From positions 1 to 48,170 of the forward strand of contig JAWXAX010000018.1 in assembly GCA_034439735.1 (NCBI GenBank): 48,170 nt of DNA. Reading direction: 5' to 3'. The notes under the pieces were generated by a model. The model saw only the letters and a program-made list of their open reading frames with translations, ran no database searches and had not been told where the DNA came from. Made by a program: the position numbers and the translations under genes. This document shows positions 34,828-41,806 of this stretch, piece by piece. Position 1 is the stretch's first letter. Every line of letters starts with the position of its first letter. Origin of the DNA: Rhodothermales bacterium. Lineage in GTDB: Bacteria > Bacteroidota > Rhodothermia > Rhodothermales > JAHQVL01.

Positions 34828-35832
34828 TCACTTCACCTGCTTGAGTGTCTCGATCAAACGAGCGGCTACTTTGTACGGATCGGCATTGGAGGCCGGCCGG
34901 CGGTCTTCCAGATACCCTTTCCAGTTGTCGCGGATCATGCCGACGGGGATGCGGATCGACGCGCCGCGGTCGCTGGCACCGAAGCTGAACTTCTTGATGC
35001 TCTGGGTTTCGTGTTTACCCGTGAGCCGGAGTTCGTTGCTCGAGCCGTAGACGGCGATGTGTTCTTTGTGGCTGGCCTTGAACTGTTCCATGAGCGCCAT
35101 GACGTACTTCTCGCCGCCTTTCTCGCGGATGCGGGTGGTGGAGAAGTTGGTGTGCATGCCGCTGCCGTTCCAGTCGCCTTTGATCGGCTTCGGATGAAGT
35201 TCGACCGTCACGCCGTACTTCTCGGCGGTGCGGATGAGGAGGTAGCGGGTAAGCTGGACGCTGTCCGCCGCTTCCTTGGCGCCTTTCCCAAAAATCTGGT
35301 ATTCCCACTGGCCGAGGAGTACTTCCGCGTTGATGCCCGTCACTTCGAGGCCAGCGTTGAGGCAGAGGTCCAGGTGTTCTTCGACGATCTCGCGTCCGGC
35401 AACCTTGCCGGTGCCGACGCCGCAGTAGTACGGTCCCTGCGGGCCCGGGTAGCCATCGGTCGGGAAACCCAGGGGTTTGCCGTCCATCGTGAGCACGTAT
35501 TCCTGCTCGTAACCCAGCCAGAGATCCGGATCATCCTCGAACGTGGCGCGGGCGTTGGTGGCGTGGGGCGTGCCATCGGCGTTGAGGACCTCGCACAGCA
35601 CCAGGTAGGCATTGGCGCGGTCTGCATCGGGCGCGAGGCGAACCGCTTTGAGCAAACAATCGGACGAGCGGCCTTCCGCCTGCTGCGTCGAGCTGCCGTC
35701 GAAACCCCACTCCGGGCAGTCCTTGAGCGTCGGCGGCTTGCTCAGCGTGACAATTTTCGTTTTGCTACGAAGATTCGGCTCGGGTGTATACCCGTCGAGC
35801 CAGATGTACTCGAGCTTATACTTGGTGCTCAT
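34828..35832 (-). CDS. Type II glutamine synthetase
   Basis: From ATG 35832 the protein is 334 residues, the size of eukaryote-like GSII rather than the 470-residue bacterial GSI. Recognisable blocks are YIWLDGYTPEPNLRSKTKI, WGFDGSSTQQAEGRSSDC, GPYYCGVGTGKVAGREIVE, INAEVLLGQWEYQ (metal-binding acids), GDWNGSGMHTNFST and the C-terminal ASIRIPVG. It condenses glutamate, ammonia and ATP to glutamine. The open frame starts 49 codons earlier, but that stretch is not conserved. A TAnnTTTG promoter lies about 190 nt upstream. The next gene upstream on the same strand encodes an Lrp-type regulator, a plausible nitrogen-linked controller. Confidence 0.95.
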   Translation of the reverse strand: MSTKYKLEYIWLDGYTPEPNLRSKTKIVTLSKPPTLKDCPEWGFDGSSTQQAEGRSSDCLLKAVRLAPDADRANAYLVLCEVLNADGTPHATNARATFEDDPDLWLGYEQEYVLTMDGKPLGFPTDGYPGPQGPYYCGVGTGKVAGREIVEEHLDLCLNAGLEVTGINAEVLLGQWEYQIFGKGAKEAADSVQLTRYLLIRTAEKYGVTVELHPKPIKGDWNGSGMHTNFSTTRIREKGGEKYVMALMEQFKASHKEHIAVYGSSNELRLTGKHETQSIKKFSFGASDRGASIRIPVGMIRDNWKGYLEDRRPASNADPYKVAARLIETLKQVK

Positions 35833-36023
35833 AGGGATGGAAGCGTGGATGAATAAGTGCGTGGATAGAAAACTCCGATGGAGCGGATAAGCCCCGGCCT
35901 CGCCGTGCTCGCGAGGCGAGCGCTGGGTCAACGAGCTACCGTGGCGCGTCGCCCGAGCACTCATACCAGTGCCATACATGCGGACGGCGCATACTGTCTT
36001 AAAAAATTAGGCTAATCCGGCCC

Positions 36024-36055
36024 CAAATATAGCTTGCGTCTTTTTCCTATTCAAT
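36024..36055 (-). promoter_or_regulatory. Bacteroidota-type promoter of the glutamine synthetase gene
   Basis: On the minus strand ATTG (complement of 36052-36055) is followed after 20 nt by TATATTTG (complement of 36024-36031). This fits the Bacteroidota -33 TTTG / -7 TAnnTTTG promoter with a perfect -7 element and one mismatch at -33. Confidence 0.6.
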
Positions 36056-36241
36056 CGGAGTCAAAAAAGCAGGACGCACTTCGCCAAATATTTATGAATC
36101 AAGAGCCGGTGAACACATTAATAATTAAGCAGGAACAGCGTGGATGGTGCCGTATCGATGAGCCGGCGCAGTTAGTTCCGGCGCTTATTTTCTTAAGCGA
36201 CGGGGAGGAGAGGTACTCGATGGAGAAGAGCGCGGACCCAC

Positions 36242-36274
36242 AAAAAAATGGGGGCCGGAGGGGATCCGGCCCCG
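36242..36274 (-). terminator. Intrinsic terminator of the Lrp-family gene
   Basis: On the minus strand a GC-rich stem (GGGGCCGGA / TCCGGCCCC, with a 5-nt loop, 36251-36273) is followed by a T7 tract (complement of 36242-36248). It lies 10 nt after the Lrp gene stop, an ideal position. Confidence 0.9.
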
Positions 36275-36283
36275 AAAGGGGTC

Positions 36284-36769
36284 TCAGGTGGGCTCGCCGG
36301 CCAGGAGATCGGACGGCACTACGTCTATCTCTCGCGTCTCCTTGTAGGTGCTCAGCACGATGCTCGTCGAGGTCCCCTGCACGCTCGGCCACGACTGGAG
36401 CCGGGCGAGCAACTGCTCGAGCGTCGTCGTGTTGCGCGTGCGGATTTTGAGGATGTGCGAGCCCTCGCCGGTGATCGAGTGGACCTCCTGCACCTCGGGC
36501 AGCTCCGACGCGCGGCGGACGAACTCGGGATACCCATCCGAGTTTTCGACCCGCACGCGGATGAACGCGGTGATGTCGATATGCAGGCGTTTTGCGCTGA
36601 CGACGGCAAAGTAGCCCGTGATCACACCACGCTCCTCCAACTTGCGCATCCGCTCGCTCACGGAAGGGACCGAAAGGCCCACCTCCTCCGCGATGCGGTT
36701 GCGCTTCATCCGTCCCTGCGCCTGGAGCAGCGAAAGGATTTTTACGTCGATCTCATCTATTCTGTCCAT
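36284..36769 (-). CDS. Lrp/AsnC-family transcriptional regulator
   Basis: The protein has 161 residues. An N-terminal winged helix-turn-helix (MDRIDEIDVKILSLLQAQGR, RIAEEVGLSVPSVSERMRKLEERGVI) joins a C-terminal ligand-sensing RAM domain (VQEVHSITGEGSHILKIR, then EQLLARL). Lrp/AsnC proteins sense amino acids and form octamers or dimers on DNA. Its own promoter (36806-36838) and terminator make it monocistronic. The next gene on the strand is type II glutamine synthetase, a reasonable target, although no binding site was identified. Confidence 0.94.
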   Translation of the reverse strand: MDRIDEIDVKILSLLQAQGRMKRNRIAEEVGLSVPSVSERMRKLEERGVITGYFAVVSAKRLHIDITAFIRVRVENSDGYPEFVRRASELPEVQEVHSITGEGSHILKIRTRNTTTLEQLLARLQSWPSVQGTSTSIVLSTYKETREIDVVPSDLLAGEPT

Positions 36770-36805
36770 TGACAGCGTCTCCTAATAATTTTAACATTCA
36801 CGCCG

Positions 36806-36838
36806 CAAAGCTACATCAACGGCGGGAGACGAGTCAAC
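36806..36838 (-). promoter_or_regulatory. Bacteroidota-type promoter of the Lrp-family gene
   Basis: On the minus strand GTTG (complement of 36835-36838) is followed after 21 nt by TAGCTTTG (complement of 36806-36813), a perfect TAnnTTTG element. The expected start would give a leader of about 30 nt before the ATG at 36769. Confidence 0.55.
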
Positions 36839-36858
36839 AGATAGTTTAAATTCTTACG

Positions 36859-37875
36859 TCACGCCTGATTTTTGAGGTATACGAGCAGTTGTGAGCGGGA
36901 CAGTTTGGTGATGTACTCCAGAATATTGCGATGCTCCTGGCTATACGATCCCCGCGACAGGCTCGGGATATACGTCTTGAGCGCGTCGAAGTAGGAGCCT
37001 ACGGGCGCCGCGTCGCGGACGAACTGCGAGGTAAGGATGTCGCGGACGGTATGGAAGTAGGTGTCGAAGGTGGAGACACACACCTTGCCCTTCTTCACAT
37101 ACGAATCGTGCATGACGGTCTGCACCTTCTGCGTGGCCTGTTCGATGGCCTGTTCGACCTCTTCCGGGCGGAGCACCTGCTCGTGCGCGGCGGCGGCTTC
37201 CTCGTTGGTCTCGCCGACATGGACGTAGGCGGAGCGGATGGCCTGCGCGAACCCGGTGACCGGGTAGGCATTACAATAATACGGGTGTTCGGCCGCGAAC
37301 TCGACGAAAGACGAGACCAATTCGTGCGAGCTGGCCGAGCGGCACAGCCAGGCCGTCAGATGGGCTTCGAGCACCTCGACGGGCGCGATCGGCGCGCTGC
37401 TGAGTTCGGACGATTCGAACGAGCCGGCGATGAGCCACGCGCTGCCGTTGTAGCGCTCGAGTTGGAGGCGCTCATCGGCCTTGACCGCATCCTTGATGTT
37501 CCGGATGATCTTGGCGAGCGTCGGGTCCGCTTCGCGGTAGCGACGGAAGAGCCCTTCGTTGACCTTACTGAAGATGAGCCGGCGAAGGACGATGTAGAGA
37601 TCCTGGTCGTTCAACTTCTGCCATTTCAGCGGGCCGAAGTACTGATCCAGGAGGTTGAACCGGCCTTTTTCGTCACGCTGAAAGAGATCCGCGTAACAAT
37701 CCAGTGCCAGGTCCTCCAGCGTAAGCCCGAATAAATGAGGCAGCAAGTAGCCGGACCGGGCCTTTTTCTGCAGGTACGCCAGCGCAAGCCGGTAGCATTC
37801 GTCAACTAATTTATTCACCGAGGCGCGCTCGGGGCGATCACAAAGAGTCGCTGCGAGGATTCGTTTGATTTTCAA
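36859..37875 (-). CDS. Unrecognised cytoplasmic protein with sigma-factor-like N-terminus
   Basis: The protein has 338 residues, soluble and mainly helical, starting MKIKRILAATLCDRPERAS. Residues of about 18-110 (VDECYRLALAYLQKKARSG, GLTLEDLALDCYADLFQRD, then LRRLIFSKVNEGLFRRYRE) resemble in spacing the region-2 helices of sigma-70-like factors (the eDLxxDxxxxLF pattern). I see no clear region-4 helix-turn-helix. The C-terminal part (VSTFDTYFHTVRDILTSQFV, ILEYITKLSRSQLLVYLKN) ends in helices. It is a single gene, 89 bp upstream of the Lrp gene on the same strand. I cannot assign a function; a diverged sigma-like or anti-sigma-interacting protein is a weak hypothesis. Confidence 0.78.
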   Translation of the reverse strand: MKIKRILAATLCDRPERASVNKLVDECYRLALAYLQKKARSGYLLPHLFGLTLEDLALDCYADLFQRDEKGRFNLLDQYFGPLKWQKLNDQDLYIVLRRLIFSKVNEGLFRRYREADPTLAKIIRNIKDAVKADERLQLERYNGSAWLIAGSFESSELSSAPIAPVEVLEAHLTAWLCRSASSHELVSSFVEFAAEHPYYCNAYPVTGFAQAIRSAYVHVGETNEEAAAAHEQVLRPEEVEQAIEQATQKVQTVMHDSYVKKGKVCVSTFDTYFHTVRDILTSQFVRDAAPVGSYFDALKTYIPSLSRGSYSQEHRNILEYITKLSRSQLLVYLKNQA

Positions 37876-38664
37876 CTTCTTCGGTCGTCATGGGGTGGTG
37901 AGTAGATCGCTAGCCCAGGGGTGGTGCATGATACCACCAGTCAGCAGGGATTTTTTCAGCGCAAACCGCAGGAGGTTATGCGCCGTCGACTGGTGATGAA
38001 TGCGCCTTTTATCGATCGATCACGGAAGGGTTGGTATTCCTCGAAGAGGCGTGATCCGGCGGTTTTATGCACCGCCTGGAGAGCGAAACGAACACAGAGC
38101 GTTGTGCATGCCTAATCAACTGAGATAACGCCTCGGGAATGTCACGAAGCTGTGTCCTTTCAATCGTAAGTGTATTGTAATGTGCTGGTTCATTGTGGTA
38201 GAGACGCTTGAGGTGATGAGAGGTGTTTGCAGAACGGTTTCGATAGGCTATCTTGGGGACCCGTGCGCTCAGCAGCGCCAGTTGCCCTTCCGTGTTTTTT
38301 AGCCGCTTCCGGCTCCGTGCATCCGATTCGATGCGACGAGAGTACCAGTGCATCGGAATCGGTGCGGTGCAATGTGCCCGCGCATGCACTCCACGATGCC
38401 CCTGTAGTGCGAATGCCCGACAGGATTCCACGACGTATTCCGTCGTGTGCCGGCCTCTTGTATACGCTCTTGTATGCTGCAAGCGTGTATACGGTACATG
38501 CATGCACACTGTAGATTCGTGCACATTGTACATGTCTGCGCACTGTACATGTATGCAGACTGTACATGTATGCAGACTGTACATGTATGTAGACTACGGC
38601 CCGGACGGTACTCGTAGCACCTTTGACTCCACGTGCCGAATAACGATTATTCGCTGGTGCCTTG
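37876..38664. other. Non-coding region with TGTACATGTA repeats
   Basis: This stretch of nearly 790 bp lies between the divergent unrecognised protein gene and the J-domain gene. It has no credible coding frame; minus-strand frames rich in Cys, His and Tyr arise from the 17-bp repeats. Roughly 38460-38592 is filled with TGTACATG and TGCATGCA palindromic motifs; the remainder has no structure I could identify. Confidence 0.65.
38524..38592. repeat. 17-bp repeats with TGTACATGTA palindromes
   Basis: Three 17-bp units ACTGTACATGTATGCAG lie at 38542-38558, 38559-38575 and 38576-38592 (the last with TGTAG). They are preceded by a diverged 18-bp copy at 38524-38541. More degenerate relatives (GGTACATGCATGCACACTGTAG) reach back to about 38490. 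Each unit contains the self-complementary core TACATGTA. The array ends 73 bp before the J-domain gene start. Confidence 0.92.
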
Positions 38665-40329
38665 ATGAAGCAATACTTCGACATACTTGAGCTGCAACCC
38701 GGCGCCACCCCTGAAGAAGTGAAGGCGGCGTACCGGGATCTGGCCAAGGTCTGGCACCCTGACCGGTTCGAAGGAGATTCGAGATTAAAATCGAAGGCCG
38801 CAGAAAAGCTCGCGGAGATCAATGACGCGTATGAGAAGATCCGTGCCTACCAGGCCCGGCAGCGTGCGCGTGCGGATGCCAATGCCACCCAGCGTCCGAT
38901 CTACCCTTCGGCTTCGGAAACCGAGCAGCCCGGCACGACACCCGATACGACGGGCATTCACCAGCCGGGAGGCCAGCGCCCATCAAACGGCGCGTCGGGC
39001 GCCTATTATAGCGGATACCGGCGGCCGACGAATGGCCAGAGTGGACGCCGGCGCCCAGCTGAACGTCCGTCAAACGCAGGTAGCTTCAATGCGTTTCGCG
39101 ACGAACAAAAACAAAATTCCTGGGCGGAAAGCGCCGCCAATTCTAACCCTTCCTCCACCGGCGCCAAGGCACGCGGATGGGCCGCGCCGGCTTCGCTGAC
39201 GCGCCGCCGCGCCTCGATCCAGTACGGTCGGTTCGGAAACGCTTACACGAACCCTTATCGCCGCACGCGCAGTAAGCGCAGCCCCGTTATCCTCTACCTC
39301 TCCGCCGGCATCCTGCTCATCCTGGGCTTCGCCGCCATCCTCTTCTTTACCCAGCGGGAGGATCGGGTGGCTGATACGAGCTGGATCGAGAACTTGGAAA
39401 AGGAAGCGCAGGCTGGCAGCCTCGCCCGGCCTGCCGCCGGCCGCGACGAGACCCCCCTGGCAGACCCGGATTCGGCGGATTTGTGGGAGGTTGAAGCAGG
39501 CGGCGCCAATGACGAACCTCGCGCCAGCGCCGCGCGTCGGCGTCTCGCGCCGGCCGTGCCCCCGGGCTATTTCACCCTGGGCTCGTCGAAGGCCGACGTC
39601 GTCGCGGCGCAGGGGCAGCCGGACATCATGCGCGACAACCTCTTCCGTTACGGCTTCTCGCAGGTGGTGTTCGACGACGGCCGTGTCGTCGGCTGGCACC
39701 AGGCGCCCGAGCGCCCCCTCATGGTTCGCCTCCTTCCTTTTATCTACCGCGACGGGGAGTTTTTTACGGTCGGCTCGACGCGCGACGAGATTATCTCGAT
39801 TCACGGCACGCCCGATCGCTACGGCGAAGACGGCCGTGAGATGATGTACGGGAAGTCCCGGATCACGTTCGAGCGCGGGCGCGTCATCAACTGGCACCAG
39901 ACGAACGAGAACCCCCTCAACGCCCGCCTTCTGCCGGGATCGCGAACGAGCGCCACCTACTTCACGCTCCGCTCAACAAAAGATGAGGTCGTGGCCGCCC
40001 AGGGCAGCCCGGACAGCTTCAACGAAAACACCCTCCACTACGGCTACTCCACGATCTCCTTCCGCGACGGCCGTGTCGTGGGGTGGCACCAGTCCCCGTC
40101 GAATCCCCTCAACGTCATCCTCGAACCCTCGCGGCCCACGAGCTCGATCTCATTCGCCGTCGGTTCGACGCGCGACGAAGTCATCGCCGCCCAGGGCACG
40201 CCCGACCAGTACACGGACCGGATGCTCAAGTACGGACACTCCACGATCTCGTTCGAAAACGAGCGCGTGGTCAGCTTCTACGAATCGGCCACCTCGCCGC
40301 TCAAGGTCGCCGCGGAATCTCGCCACTGA
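38665..40329 (+). CDS. J-domain membrane protein with four C-terminal GSTxDEV repeats
   Basis: From ATG 38665 the protein is 554 residues (TTG 38662 is also in frame). Residues 1-65 form a complete DnaJ J-domain with the HPD motif (KVWHPDRF). A low-complexity Ser/Pro/Asn/Gly-rich linker (about 65-200) and a basic stretch precede one transmembrane helix (about 207-229, VILYLSAGILLILGFAAILF). The C-terminal part has four repeats of about 65 residues (303-359, 367-424, 433-489, 497-550). The consensus is YFTxGSTxDEVxAAQGxPD, then YGxSTIxF, DGRVVGWHQ and NPL. The GSTxxEVxxxxGxP pattern resembles BamE/SmpA-like modules. The J-domain would be cytoplasmic and recruit DnaK; the repeats would be outside. 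The combination is unfamiliar to me. Confidence 0.86.
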   Translation: MKQYFDILELQPGATPEEVKAAYRDLAKVWHPDRFEGDSRLKSKAAEKLAEINDAYEKIRAYQARQRARADANATQRPIYPSASETEQPGTTPDTTGIHQPGGQRPSNGASGAYYSGYRRPTNGQSGRRRPAERPSNAGSFNAFRDEQKQNSWAESAANSNPSSTGAKARGWAAPASLTRRRASIQYGRFGNAYTNPYRRTRSKRSPVILYLSAGILLILGFAAILFFTQREDRVADTSWIENLEKEAQAGSLARPAAGRDETPLADPDSADLWEVEAGGANDEPRASAARRRLAPAVPPGYFTLGSSKADVVAAQGQPDIMRDNLFRYGFSQVVFDDGRVVGWHQAPERPLMVRLLPFIYRDGEFFTVGSTRDEIISIHGTPDRYGEDGREMMYGKSRITFERGRVINWHQTNENPLNARLLPGSRTSATYFTLRSTKDEVVAAQGSPDSFNENTLHYGYSTISFRDGRVVGWHQSPSNPLNVILEPSRPTSSISFAVGSTRDEVIAAQGTPDQYTDRMLKYGHSTISFENERVVSFYESATSPLKVAAESRH

Positions 40330-40458
40330 CATTCTCGGGACGCCCAGGTAAGCAGTCGCTTAAGTCCAGTTCGCGCCGGCCGATGCTTCCAATGGGGACC
40401 AGCACCGCGCCCGGGGGGGCGTGGCGTCTATCAACCGTTCCCGCAAAGCGTGTCCGCT

Positions 40459-41253
40459 ATGGAAGAACTGGTTGAAAAAGTGCGTCATCTCGAGCGGCTC
40501 TACAATGCCGTACTCGATGCCGCCATCGAACAGCACGACATCGAGAAGGCGCATGCGCATCTGCGCGCCTACCATCGGGTGCGACAGGATATCCGGTTGA
40601 GCCTGCTGCCGCGCTCGGTCACGCCGTTGCCGGAGATCCGGGACAAGAAGATGCTGGCCCGGCTGCAGCAGATCAGCTCGGGGGAGGATCTCCCCGCCGG
40701 CTTCATGCGCGGCCTGTTCCAGGATACCCTCGACGCCGAACGCATCAAGGAGCTCAGCGAGGATCTGTTTTTCTCCTGGTTCGATCCCTACGGCTATGTC
40801 GAGGGGTTGTACGAAGTGGGGACGCTGGTGCTGGGCGTCGGGCGGCTGCCCGATTTCCTCGAGGATCTGGTGAAGGAGTTGCGGAATTGCTTCGTCTTCC
40901 AGCAGTACAACGCCACTTGCGCGTTATGCCGGACGGCGCTGGAAGTCTGTGTGCGCGACACCTTCGTGCGCGCCGGCCTGGACGATACGCATTCCCCGAA
41001 CTACCTGTATGTCGAGCAGCGCGTTGCACGCACCTCGCAGCGCTGGTTCCTGGACGCGGAGGACCCCTCACTCGCCCAGATGATCGGGATGTTGTGCCTG
41101 CTGAGGCCGTACCGGGCGCTGAAGCATCAGCTGCGCCATATCGTCGACCGCGGCAACGACCTGATCCACGGGCACGTGAAAGTCGACCGCCTGGAGGCCG
41201 AGCGCATGCTCCGGTCCACGCTCCAGGCGATTCACGATCTCTACGAGGTCTGA
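40459..41253 (+). CDS. Hypothetical helical protein with HEPN-like C-terminus
   Basis: From ATG 40459 (GTG 40450 is also in frame) the protein is 264 residues, soluble and helical. The C-terminal third has the pattern ALEVCVRDTF, LRHIVDRGNDLIHGH, then ERMLRSTLQAIHDLYE. It contains R-x5-H (RGNDLIH) within N-x-x-x-HG, as in HEPN and DUF4145-like helical domains, some of which are RNases. Four cysteines cluster near the middle (NCFVFQQYNATCALCRTALEVC). It stands alone between the J-domain protein and a tRNA gene. No antitoxin-like partner is adjacent, so a toxin role is not supported. Function unknown. Confidence 0.75.
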   Translation: MEELVEKVRHLERLYNAVLDAAIEQHDIEKAHAHLRAYHRVRQDIRLSLLPRSVTPLPEIRDKKMLARLQQISSGEDLPAGFMRGLFQDTLDAERIKELSEDLFFSWFDPYGYVEGLYEVGTLVLGVGRLPDFLEDLVKELRNCFVFQQYNATCALCRTALEVCVRDTFVRAGLDDTHSPNYLYVEQRVARTSQRWFLDAEDPSLAQMIGMLCLLRPYRALKHQLRHIVDRGNDLIHGHVKVDRLEAERMLRSTLQAIHDLYEV

Positions 41254-41376
41254 GGAAGGGTTTAAGGTTCGATGTATAAGGTTCAAGGTATGGTGGACGA
41301 AGCGGCGTGTAAATGTGGTCTCTGCCGCGAACCCGCCACGCCTTGACACGTAATACGGCCTGATCTCGTCAGATTC

Positions 41377-41452
41377 GGGCCCGTAGCTCAGCGGTTAGAG
41401 CCGTGGACTCATAATCCATTGGTCGTAGGTTCAAATCCTACCGGGCCCACCA
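41377..41452 (+). tRNA. tRNA with CAT anticodon, probably tRNA-Ile2 (lysidine type)
   Basis: All arms fold: acceptor GGGCCCG (41377-41383) with CGGGCCC (41442-41448), D arm GCTC/GAGC, anticodon loop CTCATAA with anticodon CAT, T arm GTAGG-TTCAAAT-CCTAC, and an encoded CCA end (41450-41452). The short D loop (AGCGGTTA) and the ACTCATAATC...TTGGTC context resemble bacterial tRNA-Ile2, which reads AUA after lysidine modification. Elongator tRNA-Met has the same anticodon and is the alternative. It is not initiator-like, because the first acceptor pair is intact and there is no GGG/CCC anticodon stem. Confidence 0.93.
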
Positions 41453-41806
41453 CCTTATCGTTCGTCACGCGCGCCTCGGGTCTTCTGACCGGGCCGTTTT
41501 GCGCTTTCATGAACCCCGGCGAGCTCCGGAACCGCGAAAATAGTCGCCGGTAGCAGAACGCCTGAATCTCTTCTTTTTCCACGGCCGCCGCATGTCCCGG
41601 CTCGTGTCACGTACCCTTCTTTCCCCAATCGTCGTTTCGGCCATCTAGCGGCCTCTGGCACTTAAGAAAACGTCCATTCCAGACGATACTTTAAGACATC
41701 GAAGCAGGTGTCGTCCCCACTCGCCGCCGCGCCCCTAGCGCATCGGCCGGTGTCCGACACGGTACTCCGCCCCTCGGTCCTCCCGCATCCTGCCAACCCC
41801 GATTTC
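41453..41806. other. Intergenic region upstream of the hybrid kinase gene
   Basis: About 350 bp between the tRNA and the signal peptide of the hybrid kinase. The kinase frame is open back to GTG 41708, but that part is unconserved and Pro-rich. I see no promoter match, repeat or terminator beyond the tRNA 3' end. Confidence 0.5.

Larger units (their letters stand above)
35833..36283. other. Leader and terminator region between Lrp and glutamine synthetase genes
   Basis: About 450 bp without a credible gene. It contains, in minus-strand order, the intrinsic terminator of the Lrp gene (36242-36274), an AT-rich stretch and the promoter of the glutamine synthetase gene (36024-36055), leaving a 185-nt untranslated leader. 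Confidence 0.65.

Noticed and set aside
34828-35979. Longer start (383 residues) for glutamine synthetase
   Set aside because: The 49 extra codons are unconserved and type II glutamine synthetases start at the MSTKYKLEYIWLDG position, ATG 35832.
38009-38822. Minus-strand frames rich in Cys/His/Tyr near the 17-bp repeats
   Set aside because: The CTVCIHV-like pattern is the translation of the TGTACATGTA repeats, not a zinc-binding protein; no conserved start, and the frames overlap the J-domain gene.
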